Positions 15,400 to 24,626 of a stretch of DNA of 54,194 nt are shown piece after piece; the first letter of the stretch is position 1; the number at the start of each line of letters is the position of its first letter. The translations under genes and the position numbers were made by a program. Source of the stretch: Pseudophaeobacter profundi (lineage in GTDB: Bacteria > Pseudomonadota > Alphaproteobacteria > Rhodobacterales > Rhodobacteraceae); assembly GCF_029697505.1 (NCBI RefSeq), contig NZ_JARJEF010000016.1, positions 1 to 54,194 on the forward strand, in the 5' to 3' direction. Below the pieces are notes generated by a model. That model had not been told where the DNA came from. It was given only the letters and a program-made list of their open reading frames with translations, and did not search any database.

Positions 15400-16164
15400 T
15401 CAGTGGGCGATCAACCGGTAGAGGTGCCAGGTTGCATGCCCCAGCAGCGGCAGAACAAGGAACAACCCGGCAAACCCCGGCAACAGCGCCGCAAAGGTCA
15501 AGACCGCGATCCCCAGCCCCCAAAGCATCATCAGCAGAAAATTGCGCTGCACATAGGTAAAACTGGCAATCATTGCAGTGACAAAATCCACCTCCCGGTC
15601 CAGCAGCAGCGGCAGGGAAATCACCGTAATCATATAGAGAAGCAGCGCAAAGAGGGCGCCAACCAGGCTGCCAGCCGCCAGCATCATCAGGCCATTGGCG
15701 GTCAAGAACACCTCTAGCGAGCTGGAAATATTGGTCATCGTTGTCAGCCCCAGAAACAGGGCAAAAATCATGTGGCCAAGGAAGAACCAGAACAGAAAGA
15801 CCACGATGATGATCGCACAGATCGAGGGCAACTGGCGGCGGCTCTGATGCAGGATCACCCCCAGAATGGCAGAGGGGTTCATCGGTTCGCCCTGCTCCAG
15901 CCGGTGCGACACTTCATAAAGCCCCACGGCGGCAAAGGGGCCAATCAGCGGAAAGCCAATGGCCGCAAGCACCAGCCAAAAGGTGGTGCCCGTTTGCAGG
16001 GTGATCCAGCTCATCAACCAGCCCGCCGCCACATAGACCCCGGCAAAAAACAGCCCATAGGCGGGCTTGCGGCAAAAATCCTGCCAGCCAAGGACCAGCG
16101 CCTGTTTCAGAATATTCGCCTGCATTGGCCGCAGCTCTGGCAGGCCAAAGGGTTTTTCCGCCAT
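15400..16164 (-). CDS. DUF2189 multi-pass membrane protein
   Basis: 254 residues with about six membrane helices. The N-terminus [20 protein letters not shown] followed by [31 protein letters not shown] matches DUF2189, a family of integral membrane proteins common in alphaproteobacteria with no established function. Later helices are [40 protein letters not shown] and [29 protein letters not shown] is well placed before the ATG. It lies 62 bp downstream of the amidase on the same strand and may share its transcript. Roles in respiratory-complex assembly have been suggested for relatives, but nothing here tests that. Confidence 0.85.
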   Translation of the reverse strand: MAEKPFGLPELRPMQANILKQALVLGWQDFCRKPAYGLFFAGVYVAAGWLMSWITLQTGTTFWLVLAAIGFPLIGPFAAVGLYEVSHRLEQGEPMNPSAILGVILHQSRRQLPSICAIIIVVFLFWFFLGHMIFALFLGLTTMTNISSSLEVFLTANGLMMLAAGSLVGALFALLLYMITVISLPLLLDREVDFVTAMIASFTYVQRNFLLMMLWGLGIAVLTFAALLPGFAGLFLVLPLLGHATWHLYRLIAH

Positions 16165-16226
16165 CTGTGTTCTCCTCCCCAGAAGATTTGATCTCTATCG
16201 GCCTGGACTGTGGGTCTTTGGCCGCA

Positions 16227-17639
16227 TCAACTGTTCGGCGCAGATCCTGGTGGTGGCGACTTTTGTGGCCAGCCGGTTGCCTGATGATAGGCTTGGCCCA
16301 GCGCCAGCAACTGGCGATCCTGCCCCTGGCGCGCAAAGATTTGCAGCCCCATTGGCAACCCAGCCGCACCAAAGCCGGCAGGCACCGCCAGGCAGGGCAG
16401 CCCCAGAAGGCTGACCGGGGTGACCACCTGCATCCAGCGATGATAGCTGTCCATCTCTGTGCCTGCGACCTCGCGCGGGTAATCCTGGGTCAGCGCAAAG
16501 GGCCAGCACTGTGCCGTGGGCAGCACCAGCGCATCAAAGTCTTGAAACAGCTCGCTCGCCCGGCGCTGCCAATTGGATCGAATATCAGAGGCCGCCTGGA
16601 TCTGCTGAGCACTGAAGGCAAGGCCGCGCTCCAGCTCCCATATGGCGGTGTCTTTCAGCGCTGCGCGCTGCTGGTCATCGAACAGGCGTAGCCCCGCTGC
16701 CACCGCAAAAGAGCGCAGGGTGATCCAGGACTGCCAGATTTGCTCTGCCGGAAAGGGCGGCGCCACGGGTTCAACCCGGTGACCCAATGCTCTCAGATCC
16801 TCCAACGCGGCGCTACAGGTCGACAGGATGCCTGCCTCCATCGGGAAGGCACCGCCCCAATCGCCCAGCCAGCCAATGCGCTGCGGCTTGGCATCCGGCA
16901 GCGGCAGGGTGGCAGAACTGCCCCGCGCCTGCGGTTGGCGCGGATCCGGCCCCGCCATCACATCCAGCAACAGGGCAATGTCCTGCGGACTGCGCGCCAT
17001 CGGCCCCACGGTGGACAACGGGTGTAAAAACAGATCGCCCTGCGGCTCTGCCGGGATCCAGCCCCAGGTCGGGCGAAACCCGTAGACATTGCACCAGCCC
17101 GCCGGATTGCGCAGGCTGCCCATCATGTCAGATCCATCCGCCAGCGCCACCAGCCCGGCTGCCAACGCCACCGCCGCACCGCCCGACGATCCGCCACAGC
17201 TGCGCGCCGGATCATAGGGATTGCCGGTGGCACCATAGACCGGGTTGAAGGTCTGCGAACCCAGGCCAAATTCCGGCGTATTCGTCTTGCCGATCATAAT
17301 CGCCCCCGCAGCCCGCAGCCGCGCCACGAACAGCTCATCCGCATCAGGGATGAAATCCTTGAACAACGGCGACCCCTGGGTCGAGGCAATGCCCCGCACA
17401 TTGGCCAGATCCTTGATTGCCAGGGGCAGCCCGTGCAGCGCGCCGCGCTCGGCCTTCTGATCCGCAGCTGCAGCCTCGGCCATCAGTTCAGCGCGCGGGC
17501 GCAGGGCAACAACGGCGTTCAGGGCGGGGTTCAGCGCGTCGATCCGATCCAGTGTCGCCTGCATCACCTCTACTGCGCTCAGGGCACCAGTATTGAGTTG
17601 CTGCACCAATTCTTGCGCGGATCCATAGGGGTCGTACAT
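16227..17639 (-). CDS. Amidase (amidase signature family)
   Basis: 470 residues, usual length. The Ser-cisSer-Lys triad can be placed: Lys76 in LPLAIKDLANVRG, the cis-Ser in SCGGSSGGAAVALAAG (about 147-162) and the nucleophile Ser175 in GSDMMGSLRNPAGW. Most members read D-T-G-G-S at the last site; this one has D-M-M-G-S, which alters residues of the oxyanion region and marks a subfamily. The C-terminus has PCLAVPAGFGAAGLPMGLQI, the conserved closing motif. It hydrolyses an amide bond of unknown substrate; there is no gatB or gatC nearby, so it is not the tRNA amidotransferase. CAGGAG precedes the ATG. Confidence 0.9.
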   Translation of the reverse strand: MYDPYGSAQELVQQLNTGALSAVEVMQATLDRIDALNPALNAVVALRPRAELMAEAAAADQKAERGALHGLPLAIKDLANVRGIASTQGSPLFKDFIPDADELFVARLRAAGAIMIGKTNTPEFGLGSQTFNPVYGATGNPYDPARSCGGSSGGAAVALAAGLVALADGSDMMGSLRNPAGWCNVYGFRPTWGWIPAEPQGDLFLHPLSTVGPMARSPQDIALLLDVMAGPDPRQPQARGSSATLPLPDAKPQRIGWLGDWGGAFPMEAGILSTCSAALEDLRALGHRVEPVAPPFPAEQIWQSWITLRSFAVAAGLRLFDDQQRAALKDTAIWELERGLAFSAQQIQAASDIRSNWQRRASELFQDFDALVLPTAQCWPFALTQDYPREVAGTEMDSYHRWMQVVTPVSLLGLPCLAVPAGFGAAGLPMGLQIFARQGQDRQLLALGQAYHQATGWPQKSPPPGSAPNS

Positions 17640-17780
17640 TGCAGTCCTGCTCCTGACTTATTTGAAAATCAGCCTAGCGGGCAAAGGCACGCCTGAAAAG
17701 CCGCACCCGCGCTGCAGCTTTCATTTTCACTAAAAATCAGTGTGATGCGCCGCCGAGCTGACGACGCGCCCGAGGCAGAT

Positions 17781-17811
17781 AAAAACGGGCGCAAGAGTTT
17801 CCTCACGCCCG
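17781..17811 (-). terminator. Terminator downstream of prfB
   Basis: On the minus strand CGGGCG...CGCCCG (17806-17811 with 17786-17791), strengthened by GAG/CTC inside, is followed by TTTTT. It lies 62 bases after the prfB stop codon. A second GC hairpin without T run (CCGGGG/CCCCGG) lies nearer the stop, at 17833-17848. Confidence 0.85.
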
Positions 17812-17872
17812 CCAGGTCGTCCCCAAAGCTGTACCGGGGCAAACCCCGGCGTCACACTGCGCCCGCTTGGCG

Positions 17873-18997
17873 CTAGTCGCCCTGCGCTTCAGAACGGCTC
17901 TTGCCGGCCACGTTCAACGCCAGGGTTGCCGCCATGAAGCCATCCAGATCACCATCCAGCACCCCCTTGGTGTCCGAGGTTTCATGGTTGGTGCGCAGAT
18001 CTTTGACCATCTGATAGGGCTGCAAGACATAAGACCGGATCTGGCTGCCCCAGCCTGCATCGCCCTTGTTTTCATGCGCTTCGTTGATGGCAGCGTTACG
18101 CCGGTCCAGCTCTTGCTGGTACAGCCGCGATTTCAGTGCCTTCATGGCAATATCACGGTTCTGATGCTGCGATTTTTCCGACGAGGTCACCACAATCCCG
18201 GTGGGGTGGTGGGTGATCCGCACCGCAGAATCGGTGGTGTTTACGTGCTGCCCCCCCGCACCAGAGGAACGATAGGTATCAACACGGATATCCGCCGGGT
18301 TCACTTCGATGTCGATATTGTCATCCACCACCGGATACACCCAGACAGAGCTGAACGAGGTATGACGCTTCGCAGCCGAGTCATAGGGCGAGATACGCAC
18401 CAAGCGATGCACGCCGCTTTCAGATTTCAGCCAACCATAGGCATTATGGCCAGAAATCTTGTAAGCCGCTGATTTTATACCCGCTTCTTCGCCCGCGCTC
18501 TCCGATTGCAGCTCAACCTTATAGCCCTTTTTCTCAGCCCAGCGCACATACATCCGCGCCAGCATAGAGGCCCAGTCGCAGCTCTCAGTACCACCGGCAC
18601 CAGAATTGATCTCAAGGAAGGTGTCATTACTGTCAGCCTCACCGTCCAGCAGGGCCTCAAGCTCTTTCTCCGCCGCCGTCTCCTTCAGCGCCTTCAGCGC
18701 CTCTTCGGCATCCGCGATGACCTCGCCGTCCTCTTCCATCTCCCCCAGTTCGATCAACTCGATATTGTCCGCCAGATCCTGTTTGATGCCCTTATAGGTA
18801 TCAATGGCATCGACCAGGTTCTGCCGCTCGCGCATCAGTTTCTGCGCCGCCTCGGCATCATCCCACAGATTGGGGTCTTCGACCCGCGCGTTGAACTCCT
18901 CCAGGCGATATTCGGCCGTTTCCCAATTCAGACGCTGAGCCAGAAGCTCCAGCGACTTCTCGATCTCGGCCACGGTGTTTTGGGTTTCAGCGCGCAT
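17873..18997 (-). CDS. prfB: Peptide chain release factor 2
   Basis: 374 residues in a single uninterrupted frame. RF2 recognises UAA and UGA and triggers peptide release. GGQ at residues 248-250 ([20 protein letters not shown]) is the hydrolysis motif; the codon-recognition tripeptide is SPY at 203-205 in [18 protein letters not shown], where Escherichia coli has SPF. An N-terminal coiled-coil domain (about 1-120) and [16 protein letters not shown] are as expected. The programmed frameshift known in many bacteria is absent, since the N-terminal domain reads straight through. AAGGA is before the ATG. The upstream 450 bp separating it from the penicillin-binding protein gene should hold its promoter. 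Confidence 0.97.
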   Translation of the reverse strand: MRAETQNTVAEIEKSLELLAQRLNWETAEYRLEEFNARVEDPNLWDDAEAAQKLMRERQNLVDAIDTYKGIKQDLADNIELIELGEMEEDGEVIADAEEALKALKETAAEKELEALLDGEADSNDTFLEINSGAGGTESCDWASMLARMYVRWAEKKGYKVELQSESAGEEAGIKSAAYKISGHNAYGWLKSESGVHRLVRISPYDSAAKRHTSFSSVWVYPVVDDNIDIEVNPADIRVDTYRSSGAGGQHVNTTDSAVRITHHPTGIVVTSSEKSQHQNRDIAMKALKSRLYQQELDRRNAAINEAHENKGDAGWGSQIRSYVLQPYQMVKDLRTNHETSDTKGVLDGDLDGFMAATLALNVAGKSRSEAQGD

Positions 18998-19449
18998 GTC
19001 ATGTCCTTGAACTACGTATCAAGCAAGGGTGATAGACCACGCGGCCCCTGCGGGCAAGCAGCGCACCGCCCCCGGCCCAGGGAATTCAAACCGCCCCCGG
19101 CGTCATGGCCTCGCAAAACCCGACAGCTGGCTTTGCAAGCTTACCAATAGTGACACCCCAACATGACGGATGGCAAGCCGACTGGCCTTTCTGGAAAAAG
19201 CGGCTTTCGAAGTGGCAGCAACGGCAATGATTCGCGCCCTTGTCAGGATGGGAACATCGCTGATCGCCAGCTCTGACAAGGACAGCCTGCCTCGCCGCAG
19301 CGCGAGGCAACACAGATACAGGCCTTATGCCGTACGGCCCAACGCAGCCTGCACCTACCGCTTTCATCTTACCAGAAATACCTCCGCCGGAGGCATGAAA
19401 ACGTCGCACGCCGCAGGCGGGCGCAGGCAGGATGGCTTGTCCCCTGCCC
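18998..19449. other. 452-bp intergenic stretch with hairpins, no gene
   Basis: No plausible gene is seen. It holds CTTGTCAG/CTGACAAG (19239-19246 with 19273-19280), GCCTCG/CGAGGC (19289-19308 region) and one copy of the interspersed CCTCC/GGAGG repeat (19363-19396). The promoter of prfB should be here. A small RNA is possible but not supported by any family signature. Confidence 0.4.
19363..19396 (-). repeat. Interspersed hairpin repeat, copy 1
   Basis: A 34-bp element containing AAATACCTCCGCCGGAGG and CAT at its end. On the minus strand it reads as hairpin CCTCC-GGC-GGAGG followed by TATTT, downstream of the penicillin-binding protein gene, so it can act as a weak terminator. A second copy with two differences lies at 40826-40859. 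Similar elements are scattered in Rhodobacteraceae genomes. Confidence 0.7.
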
Positions 19450-21954
19450 TTAGTACTGCCCGCCCGACGTGATGGTACCAAAGGTGGCCTTGGGGCCCAG
19501 CACCGCAGTGCCACCGCTTGAGGTGGTGACCTGACGGCCAGACTGTTGCACCTCTTCCAGCAGCGGCAGATCCGATCCCATCGCAAAACCACCATCAAAG
19601 GCGAGACCAAAGATCGGCTCGGCGCCATCGCGGAAATACTCTGCCACCACATAGGCACCAGAGGCGCTGTCGGGCAGACGTGCGCCTGTGTAGCGGTCGA
19701 TCTTGATGAAATGACCGCCCTCAGGCACCTCAAACGGGCCACCGCCAAATTTCTCAGTCGCGACCTCCATGAATTGCTGGAAAACCGGGCCACACATGGT
19801 GCCACCATAGGCACCGCGGCCCATCGGCCGTGGCTGGTCAAAACCCATATAGCAGCCGGCGACGATATTGGAGGTAAAGCCAACAAACCAGACATCGCGG
19901 GAATCATTGGTGGTGCCAGTCTTGCCCGCCGTTGGCACCGGCAGGTCGATCACGCTAGAGGCCGTGCCGCGATCCACCACCCCCTTCATCATAGAGCTGA
20001 GCTGATAGGCTGTGATCGGGTCCATCACCCGTTCGCGATTGGTGACAATACGTGGTGCCTGCCCCGCTGCCAGGCCGGGGGCGGAACAATCGACGCAGTC
20101 GCGATCATCATGGCGATAGATGGTGCGGCCATAACGGTCTTGCACCCGGTCCACCAGGGTCGGCTGCACCCGCTCGCCGCCATTGGCAAACATCGCATAG
20201 GCCGCCACCATTTTATACAAGGTGGTCTCTTCCGCCCCCAGCGAGTTGGCAAGGAAAGGCCCCATATCATCATAGACGCCAAAGCGTTCCGCGTAGCCCG
20301 CGACCACCGGCATGCCAACCTCTTGTGCCAGACGAATGGTCATCAGGTTCCTGCTTCGCTCAATCCCGGTGCGCAGCGGTGTAGGGCCATAAAACTTGTT
20401 GGAAGAGTTCTTGGGGCGCCACAGGCCCTGCGGGGTGTTGATCTCGATCGGGGCATCCACAACGATGGTCGCCGGGCTATAGCCGCTGTCCAGTGCCGCC
20501 GCATAGACAAAGGGTTTGAAACTGGACCCCGGCTGTCGCTGCGCCTGGGTGGCGCGGTTGAACACCGAATGCTGGTAGGAAAACCCGCCCTGCATCGCCA
20601 GAACCCGGCCAGTGTTGACATCCATGGCGACAAAGCCGCCCTGCACCTCTGGCACCTGCCGCAGGGACCAGTGTTTCAGGCTGCCGTCTTCGCCACGCAC
20701 GGCGCGCACCAGTACCACATCGCCGCGGCTGATATTGTCCTTGAAGCTGCCCTTCATCCACTTGATATCATCGCGCGGCACCTCACCGGTGCCCTCTTCG
20801 CCTTCGACGCCAACCACCAGGGCCTTGTCGCCCACCTCCAGCGCAACCGCTGGCAGCCATTTGCCGCCAAGGGTGATGTCGCGTGGAACCTCTGCCGACA
20901 ACAGCGCCGCGCGCCAGCTGGCTTCATCCGCCAGGTCTGCCTCTTCCAGGGTCACACCAGTGCCAATCCAGACACCGCGTGAGCGGTCGTATTTTTGCAG
21001 GCCGGTGCGCAGCGCATCTGCCGCTTCGGTCTGCATCTCGGCATCAATAGTGGCCCGCACAGACAGGCCACCGGTGAAGAATTCTCCCTCGCCAAAGTTT
21101 TCCGACAACTGGCGGCGAATCTCATCCGAGAAATAATCGCGCGGCGGCAATGTGGTGCGGAAACTGGGGAAATCGCCATTCTGCACTGAACGCAGCGGCT
21201 GTTCGACTTCAACGTCATACACCGCCTGAGAGATGTAGCCGTTCTCGCGCATCTCGCGCAGCACATAGTTGCGGCGCGCCAGCAGACGCTCCCTCTGGCG
21301 GACCGGGTGATAATCCGACGGCGCCTTGGGCATAGAGGCCAGCGCCGCCGCCTCATGTGGGGCCAGCTCGCCCAGGGTTTTGTTGAAATAGGTCTGCGCC
21401 GCAGCCGTCACACCGTAGGAATTCTGTCCCAGGAAAATCTCGTTCAAATAGAGTTCCAGAATCCGTTCCTTGTCGAGCGTCTCCTCCAGCCGAGTGGCCA
21501 GGATGATCTCCTTGATCTTGCGCGCGGCACGGCGGTCGCCGGACAACAGGAAGTTTTTCATCACCTGCTGGGTAATAGTCGAGGCCCCGCGCACATTATC
21601 CCCGCGCGAGCGTACCGCCTCGAAGGCGGCGGCGGCGATACCGCGGGCGTCATAGCCATGGTGGCTATAGAAATTCTTGTCCTCGGCGGAAATAAAGGCC
21701 TGCTTCACCAGATCGGGAATATCCTCTGACGGGGTGAAAAGGCGCCGTTCCTTGGCAAATTCGTCAATCATCCTCCCCTCGCCCGAATAGATCCGGCTGA
21801 TGGTGGGCGGTTGGTACTGCGACAGGGATTCATGGCTGGGCAGGTCGCGACCATAGATCCAGAATACCGCCCCAAGGGTCAGCGCCACCATGGCAATGCC
21901 AAGGGTGATGGTACTAAAGATGGATCCAAAGAAGGATAGTATAAACCTGAGCAC
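19450..21954 (-). CDS. mrcA: Penicillin-binding protein 1A, bifunctional peptidoglycan synthase
   Basis: 834 residues. An N-terminal membrane anchor (residues 5-33) is followed by the GT51 glycosyltransferase with catalytic Glu91 in SAEDKNFYSHHG and RGASTITQQVMKN, then EIFLGQNSYGV. The transpeptidase has Ser477 and Lys480 in QPGSSFKPF, the SxN motif in ERSRNLMTIR and KTGTTN. Between the two catalytic domains is the OB-like insert (residues about 330-430) typical of proteobacterial PBP1a. It polymerises and crosslinks peptidoglycan in the periplasm. It is preceded on the same strand by the cell-wall amidase gene 139 bp upstream, a common pairing in alphaproteobacteria. Confidence 0.95.
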   Translation of the reverse strand: MLRFILSFFGSIFSTITLGIAMVALTLGAVFWIYGRDLPSHESLSQYQPPTISRIYSGEGRMIDEFAKERRLFTPSEDIPDLVKQAFISAEDKNFYSHHGYDARGIAAAAFEAVRSRGDNVRGASTITQQVMKNFLLSGDRRAARKIKEIILATRLEETLDKERILELYLNEIFLGQNSYGVTAAAQTYFNKTLGELAPHEAAALASMPKAPSDYHPVRQRERLLARRNYVLREMRENGYISQAVYDVEVEQPLRSVQNGDFPSFRTTLPPRDYFSDEIRRQLSENFGEGEFFTGGLSVRATIDAEMQTEAADALRTGLQKYDRSRGVWIGTGVTLEEADLADEASWRAALLSAEVPRDITLGGKWLPAVALEVGDKALVVGVEGEEGTGEVPRDDIKWMKGSFKDNISRGDVVLVRAVRGEDGSLKHWSLRQVPEVQGGFVAMDVNTGRVLAMQGGFSYQHSVFNRATQAQRQPGSSFKPFVYAAALDSGYSPATIVVDAPIEINTPQGLWRPKNSSNKFYGPTPLRTGIERSRNLMTIRLAQEVGMPVVAGYAERFGVYDDMGPFLANSLGAEETTLYKMVAAYAMFANGGERVQPTLVDRVQDRYGRTIYRHDDRDCVDCSAPGLAAGQAPRIVTNRERVMDPITAYQLSSMMKGVVDRGTASSVIDLPVPTAGKTGTTNDSRDVWFVGFTSNIVAGCYMGFDQPRPMGRGAYGGTMCGPVFQQFMEVATEKFGGGPFEVPEGGHFIKIDRYTGARLPDSASGAYVVAEYFRDGAEPIFGLAFDGGFAMGSDLPLLEEVQQSGRQVTTSSGGTAVLGPKATFGTITSGGQY

Positions 21955-22093
21955 GGATGCGGCCTTTCTCGCGAGGTGTCGCCTATATAGGAGCCCGGGG
22001 GCGTGGGGTCAAAAGCACAAACAGCGGAAAAATGCCATAGAAGGGGGAAAAACCGCCTCAGACGCCCCGCGGATCATATCTAGACTGCTGCGG

Positions 22094-23389
22094 CTATTGC
22101 CGGACCAGGGCGCGCTGCGCGTCATCCCGGATACGCCAATCGATCAACCCCTTCAACATTGCCGCCGCAGTCTGGCGGCGCCAGGCGGGGTTTTGCAGGT
22201 TGGCCAGGTCGCGGTCGCTGGACAGAAAGCCGATTTCAACCAGAACCGATGGGATATCTGCCGATTTCAATACCGAAAAGCCGGCCGAGCGCTGTGGTTT
22301 GCGGTTGAGAGGACCACCCTGCGCCTGCAACCCGGCCACCAGCGCCTGCGCCAAGGCAATGCTGCGCGGCTGGGTTTCCTGCCGGGCCAGATCCAGCATC
22401 ACCCCGGTTACCTTGTCATCGGTATGGCTCAGATCGGTGCCCGACAGCAGATCGGCCCGGTCATGGCGTTCGGCCAGGCTTGCCGAGGCTGCATCCGTTG
22501 CCTCGGCTGACAGAGTATAAACGGTTGTGCCCTGCGCGTGGCCTTGGGTCAGGGAATCCGCATGCAACGAAATAAACAAATCTGCCCCGGCCTGATGGGC
22601 CAGCGCCGTGCGCCGCTCTAGCGAGACAAAGTAATCGCCATCGCGGGTGACCTGCACCGCAAATTGACCGGATCGGACCAGAACCTCGCCCAGCTCCAGC
22701 GCGAATTGCAGCATCAGATCCTTTTCCATAATCCCGCCTGCCGCCTCGGCACCGGGATCAATGCCGCCATGACCGGGATCAAGAACCACCAAAAGGGGGG
22801 CGTTTTCATCTCGTTGCGGGACAATATCCAAGGCCTGCGGCACCGGAAGATCCCAGCGTGCATCATGTGGCGCCCCTGATACTCTGGCAAAATCTTCTGC
22901 ATCGCTTGGCGCCAGCGAAATATCCAGCACCGCCGCCGATGTCACCGGATCCACCGCAAGCGCCGCCGCCTCTACCGCCATCGGCCCAGACAGGGCCAGC
23001 ACCATGCGCGACCAGCCCGGCACATAGGTGCCAAACTTGACCGAGGTAATCTGCGCCCCCGACAGCAGCTCGTCAGATTTCAGCCCGGTCCAGTCGACCT
23101 CTTGAAAATCCAACACCAACCGGGGCGGCCCGTCCAGGGTGAACAGCCGATAGGGCACCCCCTGGCTCAGCCCAAGGCGGATATCAGCCCCAGCTCCCGC
23201 ATCGGCAATACGCGACACTGCGGGATCGACACGGGCCAGACCGCTAAAGACTTGCCCGGCAGCGGCCCCCTGCGCGCGGGCCTGCGATATCATCAGCCCA
23301 CCGCTGCCCCCCCCCATGCAAGCCAGCAACGCTGCCATCAAAAATGCCTTCACTATGACTTTGCCCATGCTTTGCTTTCTCTGTTTCAT
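22094..23389 (-). CDS. amiC: N-acetylmuramoyl-L-alanine amidase (Amidase_3) with AMIN domain
   Basis: 431 residues. The N-terminus KQRKQSMGKVIVK, a hydrophobic run and QARAQG form a Sec signal peptide. An AMIN domain (about residues 65-165, LGLSQGVPYRLFTLDG, VLDFQEVDWTG) should bind peptidoglycan or septal wall. The catalytic Amidase_3 domain has the zinc ligands in VLDPGHGGIDPGA, IMEKDL and SLHADS, and the catalytic Glu in VLVEIGFLSSDRDL. It cleaves the amide between MurNAc and the stem peptide during daughter-cell separation. AGGGTG before 23389 favours this start over Met at 23368. It lies between the aminotransferase and mrcA on one strand. Confidence 0.93.
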   Translation of the reverse strand: MKQRKQSMGKVIVKAFLMAALLACMGGGSGGLMISQARAQGAAAGQVFSGLARVDPAVSRIADAGAGADIRLGLSQGVPYRLFTLDGPPRLVLDFQEVDWTGLKSDELLSGAQITSVKFGTYVPGWSRMVLALSGPMAVEAAALAVDPVTSAAVLDISLAPSDAEDFARVSGAPHDARWDLPVPQALDIVPQRDENAPLLVVLDPGHGGIDPGAEAAGGIMEKDLMLQFALELGEVLVRSGQFAVQVTRDGDYFVSLERRTALAHQAGADLFISLHADSLTQGHAQGTTVYTLSAEATDAASASLAERHDRADLLSGTDLSHTDDKVTGVMLDLARQETQPRSIALAQALVAGLQAQGGPLNRKPQRSAGFSVLKSADIPSVLVEIGFLSSDRDLANLQNPAWRRQTAAAMLKGLIDWRIRDDAQRALVRQ

Positions 23390-23458
23390 GGCTGCACCCT
23401 AGGCCAGAACCTGGCGCAAGCACAGCATCCCTGCGCCCGACATCACCGCACGCGGATT

Positions 23459-24604
23459 TCAGCCACGCGTTGCCATGAACTGGGCCAGCCGCGCCAGCCC
23501 TTCCGTGATATCTTCGGTTGACCGCGCATAGGAAAACCGCAGCGTCGTTGCGCCGCGTACTGGATCAAAGTCCAGCCCAGGAGTCACGGCAACCCCAGCC
23601 TTTTCAAGGATTTCCGCCGCAAAGCTGCGGCTATCAGAGGTCAGATCCGCCACATCGGCATAGACATAAAATGCCCCGTCCGGCGGCGCAATCTTGTCAA
23701 AGCCCGCCTTTGGCAGCCCCTCAAGCATCAACCGGCGATTACGCGCATAAACCGCCAGATTTTCGCGCATCTCATCCTGACTGTCCAAAGCCGCAAGCGC
23801 GGCCACCTGGCTGGCATGCGGCGCACAGATGAACATATTCTGCGCCAGCCGCTCGACCACCCGCACGTGATCTTCGGGCACCACCATCCAGCCGGCGCGC
23901 CAGCCAGTCATGGCAAAGAACTTGGAAAAGGAGTTGATCACATAGCAGTCGTCGGTCAGCTCCAGCGCGGTGACCGCCTTGGCCTCATACTCTAGCCCGT
24001 GGTAGATTTCATCGGAAATGAACGCAGCCCCCTGGGCCTGCGTTGCCTCGATCAGAGCCCCCATGGCTGCACGGTCCAGCATGGTGCCGGTGGGGTTGTT
24101 GGGCGACGCAACCATCAGCCCGGCCAGATCAAGCCCCGCCAGATCGGCGGCCACCGGTTGCAGCCGGTTTTCAGCTGCAGTTTCAATATCCACCGGGGTC
24201 AGCCCCAGCGCCTTGAGGATCTGGCGATAAGACGGATAGCCCGGCGCGCCAATGCCAACCCGGTCTCCGCTGTCAAACAGCGCGGTAAAGCTGAGCAGAA
24301 AGGCGCCGGAAGAACCCGGTGTTACCACCACCCGCTCTGGGTTCAGATCGACGTTGTACCATTCACCATAAAGCTGCGCGATACGTTGCCGCAGGGCGGG
24401 TAGCCCCAGCGCCACGGTATAGCCCAAGGCATTGTTTTCCAGCGCATCCGCCAGCGCGCGCCGCGCCGCCATTGGCGCACCGGTTGACGGTTGGCCCACC
24501 TCCATGTGGATGATGTGGCGACCCTTTTCTTCGGCCTGGCGGGCGGCCTCCATGACATCCATCACAATGAAGGGATCAACGTTTGACCGGCTTGAGTTTC
24601 GCAT
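23459..24604 (-). CDS. PLP-dependent class I/II aminotransferase
   Basis: 381 residues from MRNSSRSNVDPF. Fold-type I motifs are visible: VTPGSSGAFLLSF (phosphate loop), ASPNNPTG near residue 167, SDEIYHGLEYEA and the PLP lysine Lys228 in NSFSKFFAMTGWRAGW. The C-terminal Arg for substrate carboxylate is in TTLRFSYARS. It resembles the aspartate/aromatic aminotransferase subgroup; the amino donor cannot be fixed from sequence. GGGAG is six bases before 24604, deciding this start over ATG 24610. Its start codon nearly coincides with that of the divergent M48 peptidase, so its promoter must lie inside that gene. Confidence 0.9.
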   Translation of the reverse strand: MRNSSRSNVDPFIVMDVMEAARQAEEKGRHIIHMEVGQPSTGAPMAARRALADALENNALGYTVALGLPALRQRIAQLYGEWYNVDLNPERVVVTPGSSGAFLLSFTALFDSGDRVGIGAPGYPSYRQILKALGLTPVDIETAAENRLQPVAADLAGLDLAGLMVASPNNPTGTMLDRAAMGALIEATQAQGAAFISDEIYHGLEYEAKAVTALELTDDCYVINSFSKFFAMTGWRAGWMVVPEDHVRVVERLAQNMFICAPHASQVAALAALDSQDEMRENLAVYARNRRLMLEGLPKAGFDKIAPPDGAFYVYADVADLTSDSRSFAAEILEKAGVAVTPGLDFDPVRGATTLRFSYARSTEDITEGLARLAQFMATRG

Positions 24605-24626
24605 GCTCATCTCCCATGGTGCGCGC

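Noticed and set aside
17873-18997. Programmed frameshift in prfB
   Set aside because: N-terminal and catalytic domains are in one frame without internal stop.
19546-20982. 478-codon frame antisense to mrcA
   Set aside because: Shadow of the penicillin-binding protein, which has all its motifs.
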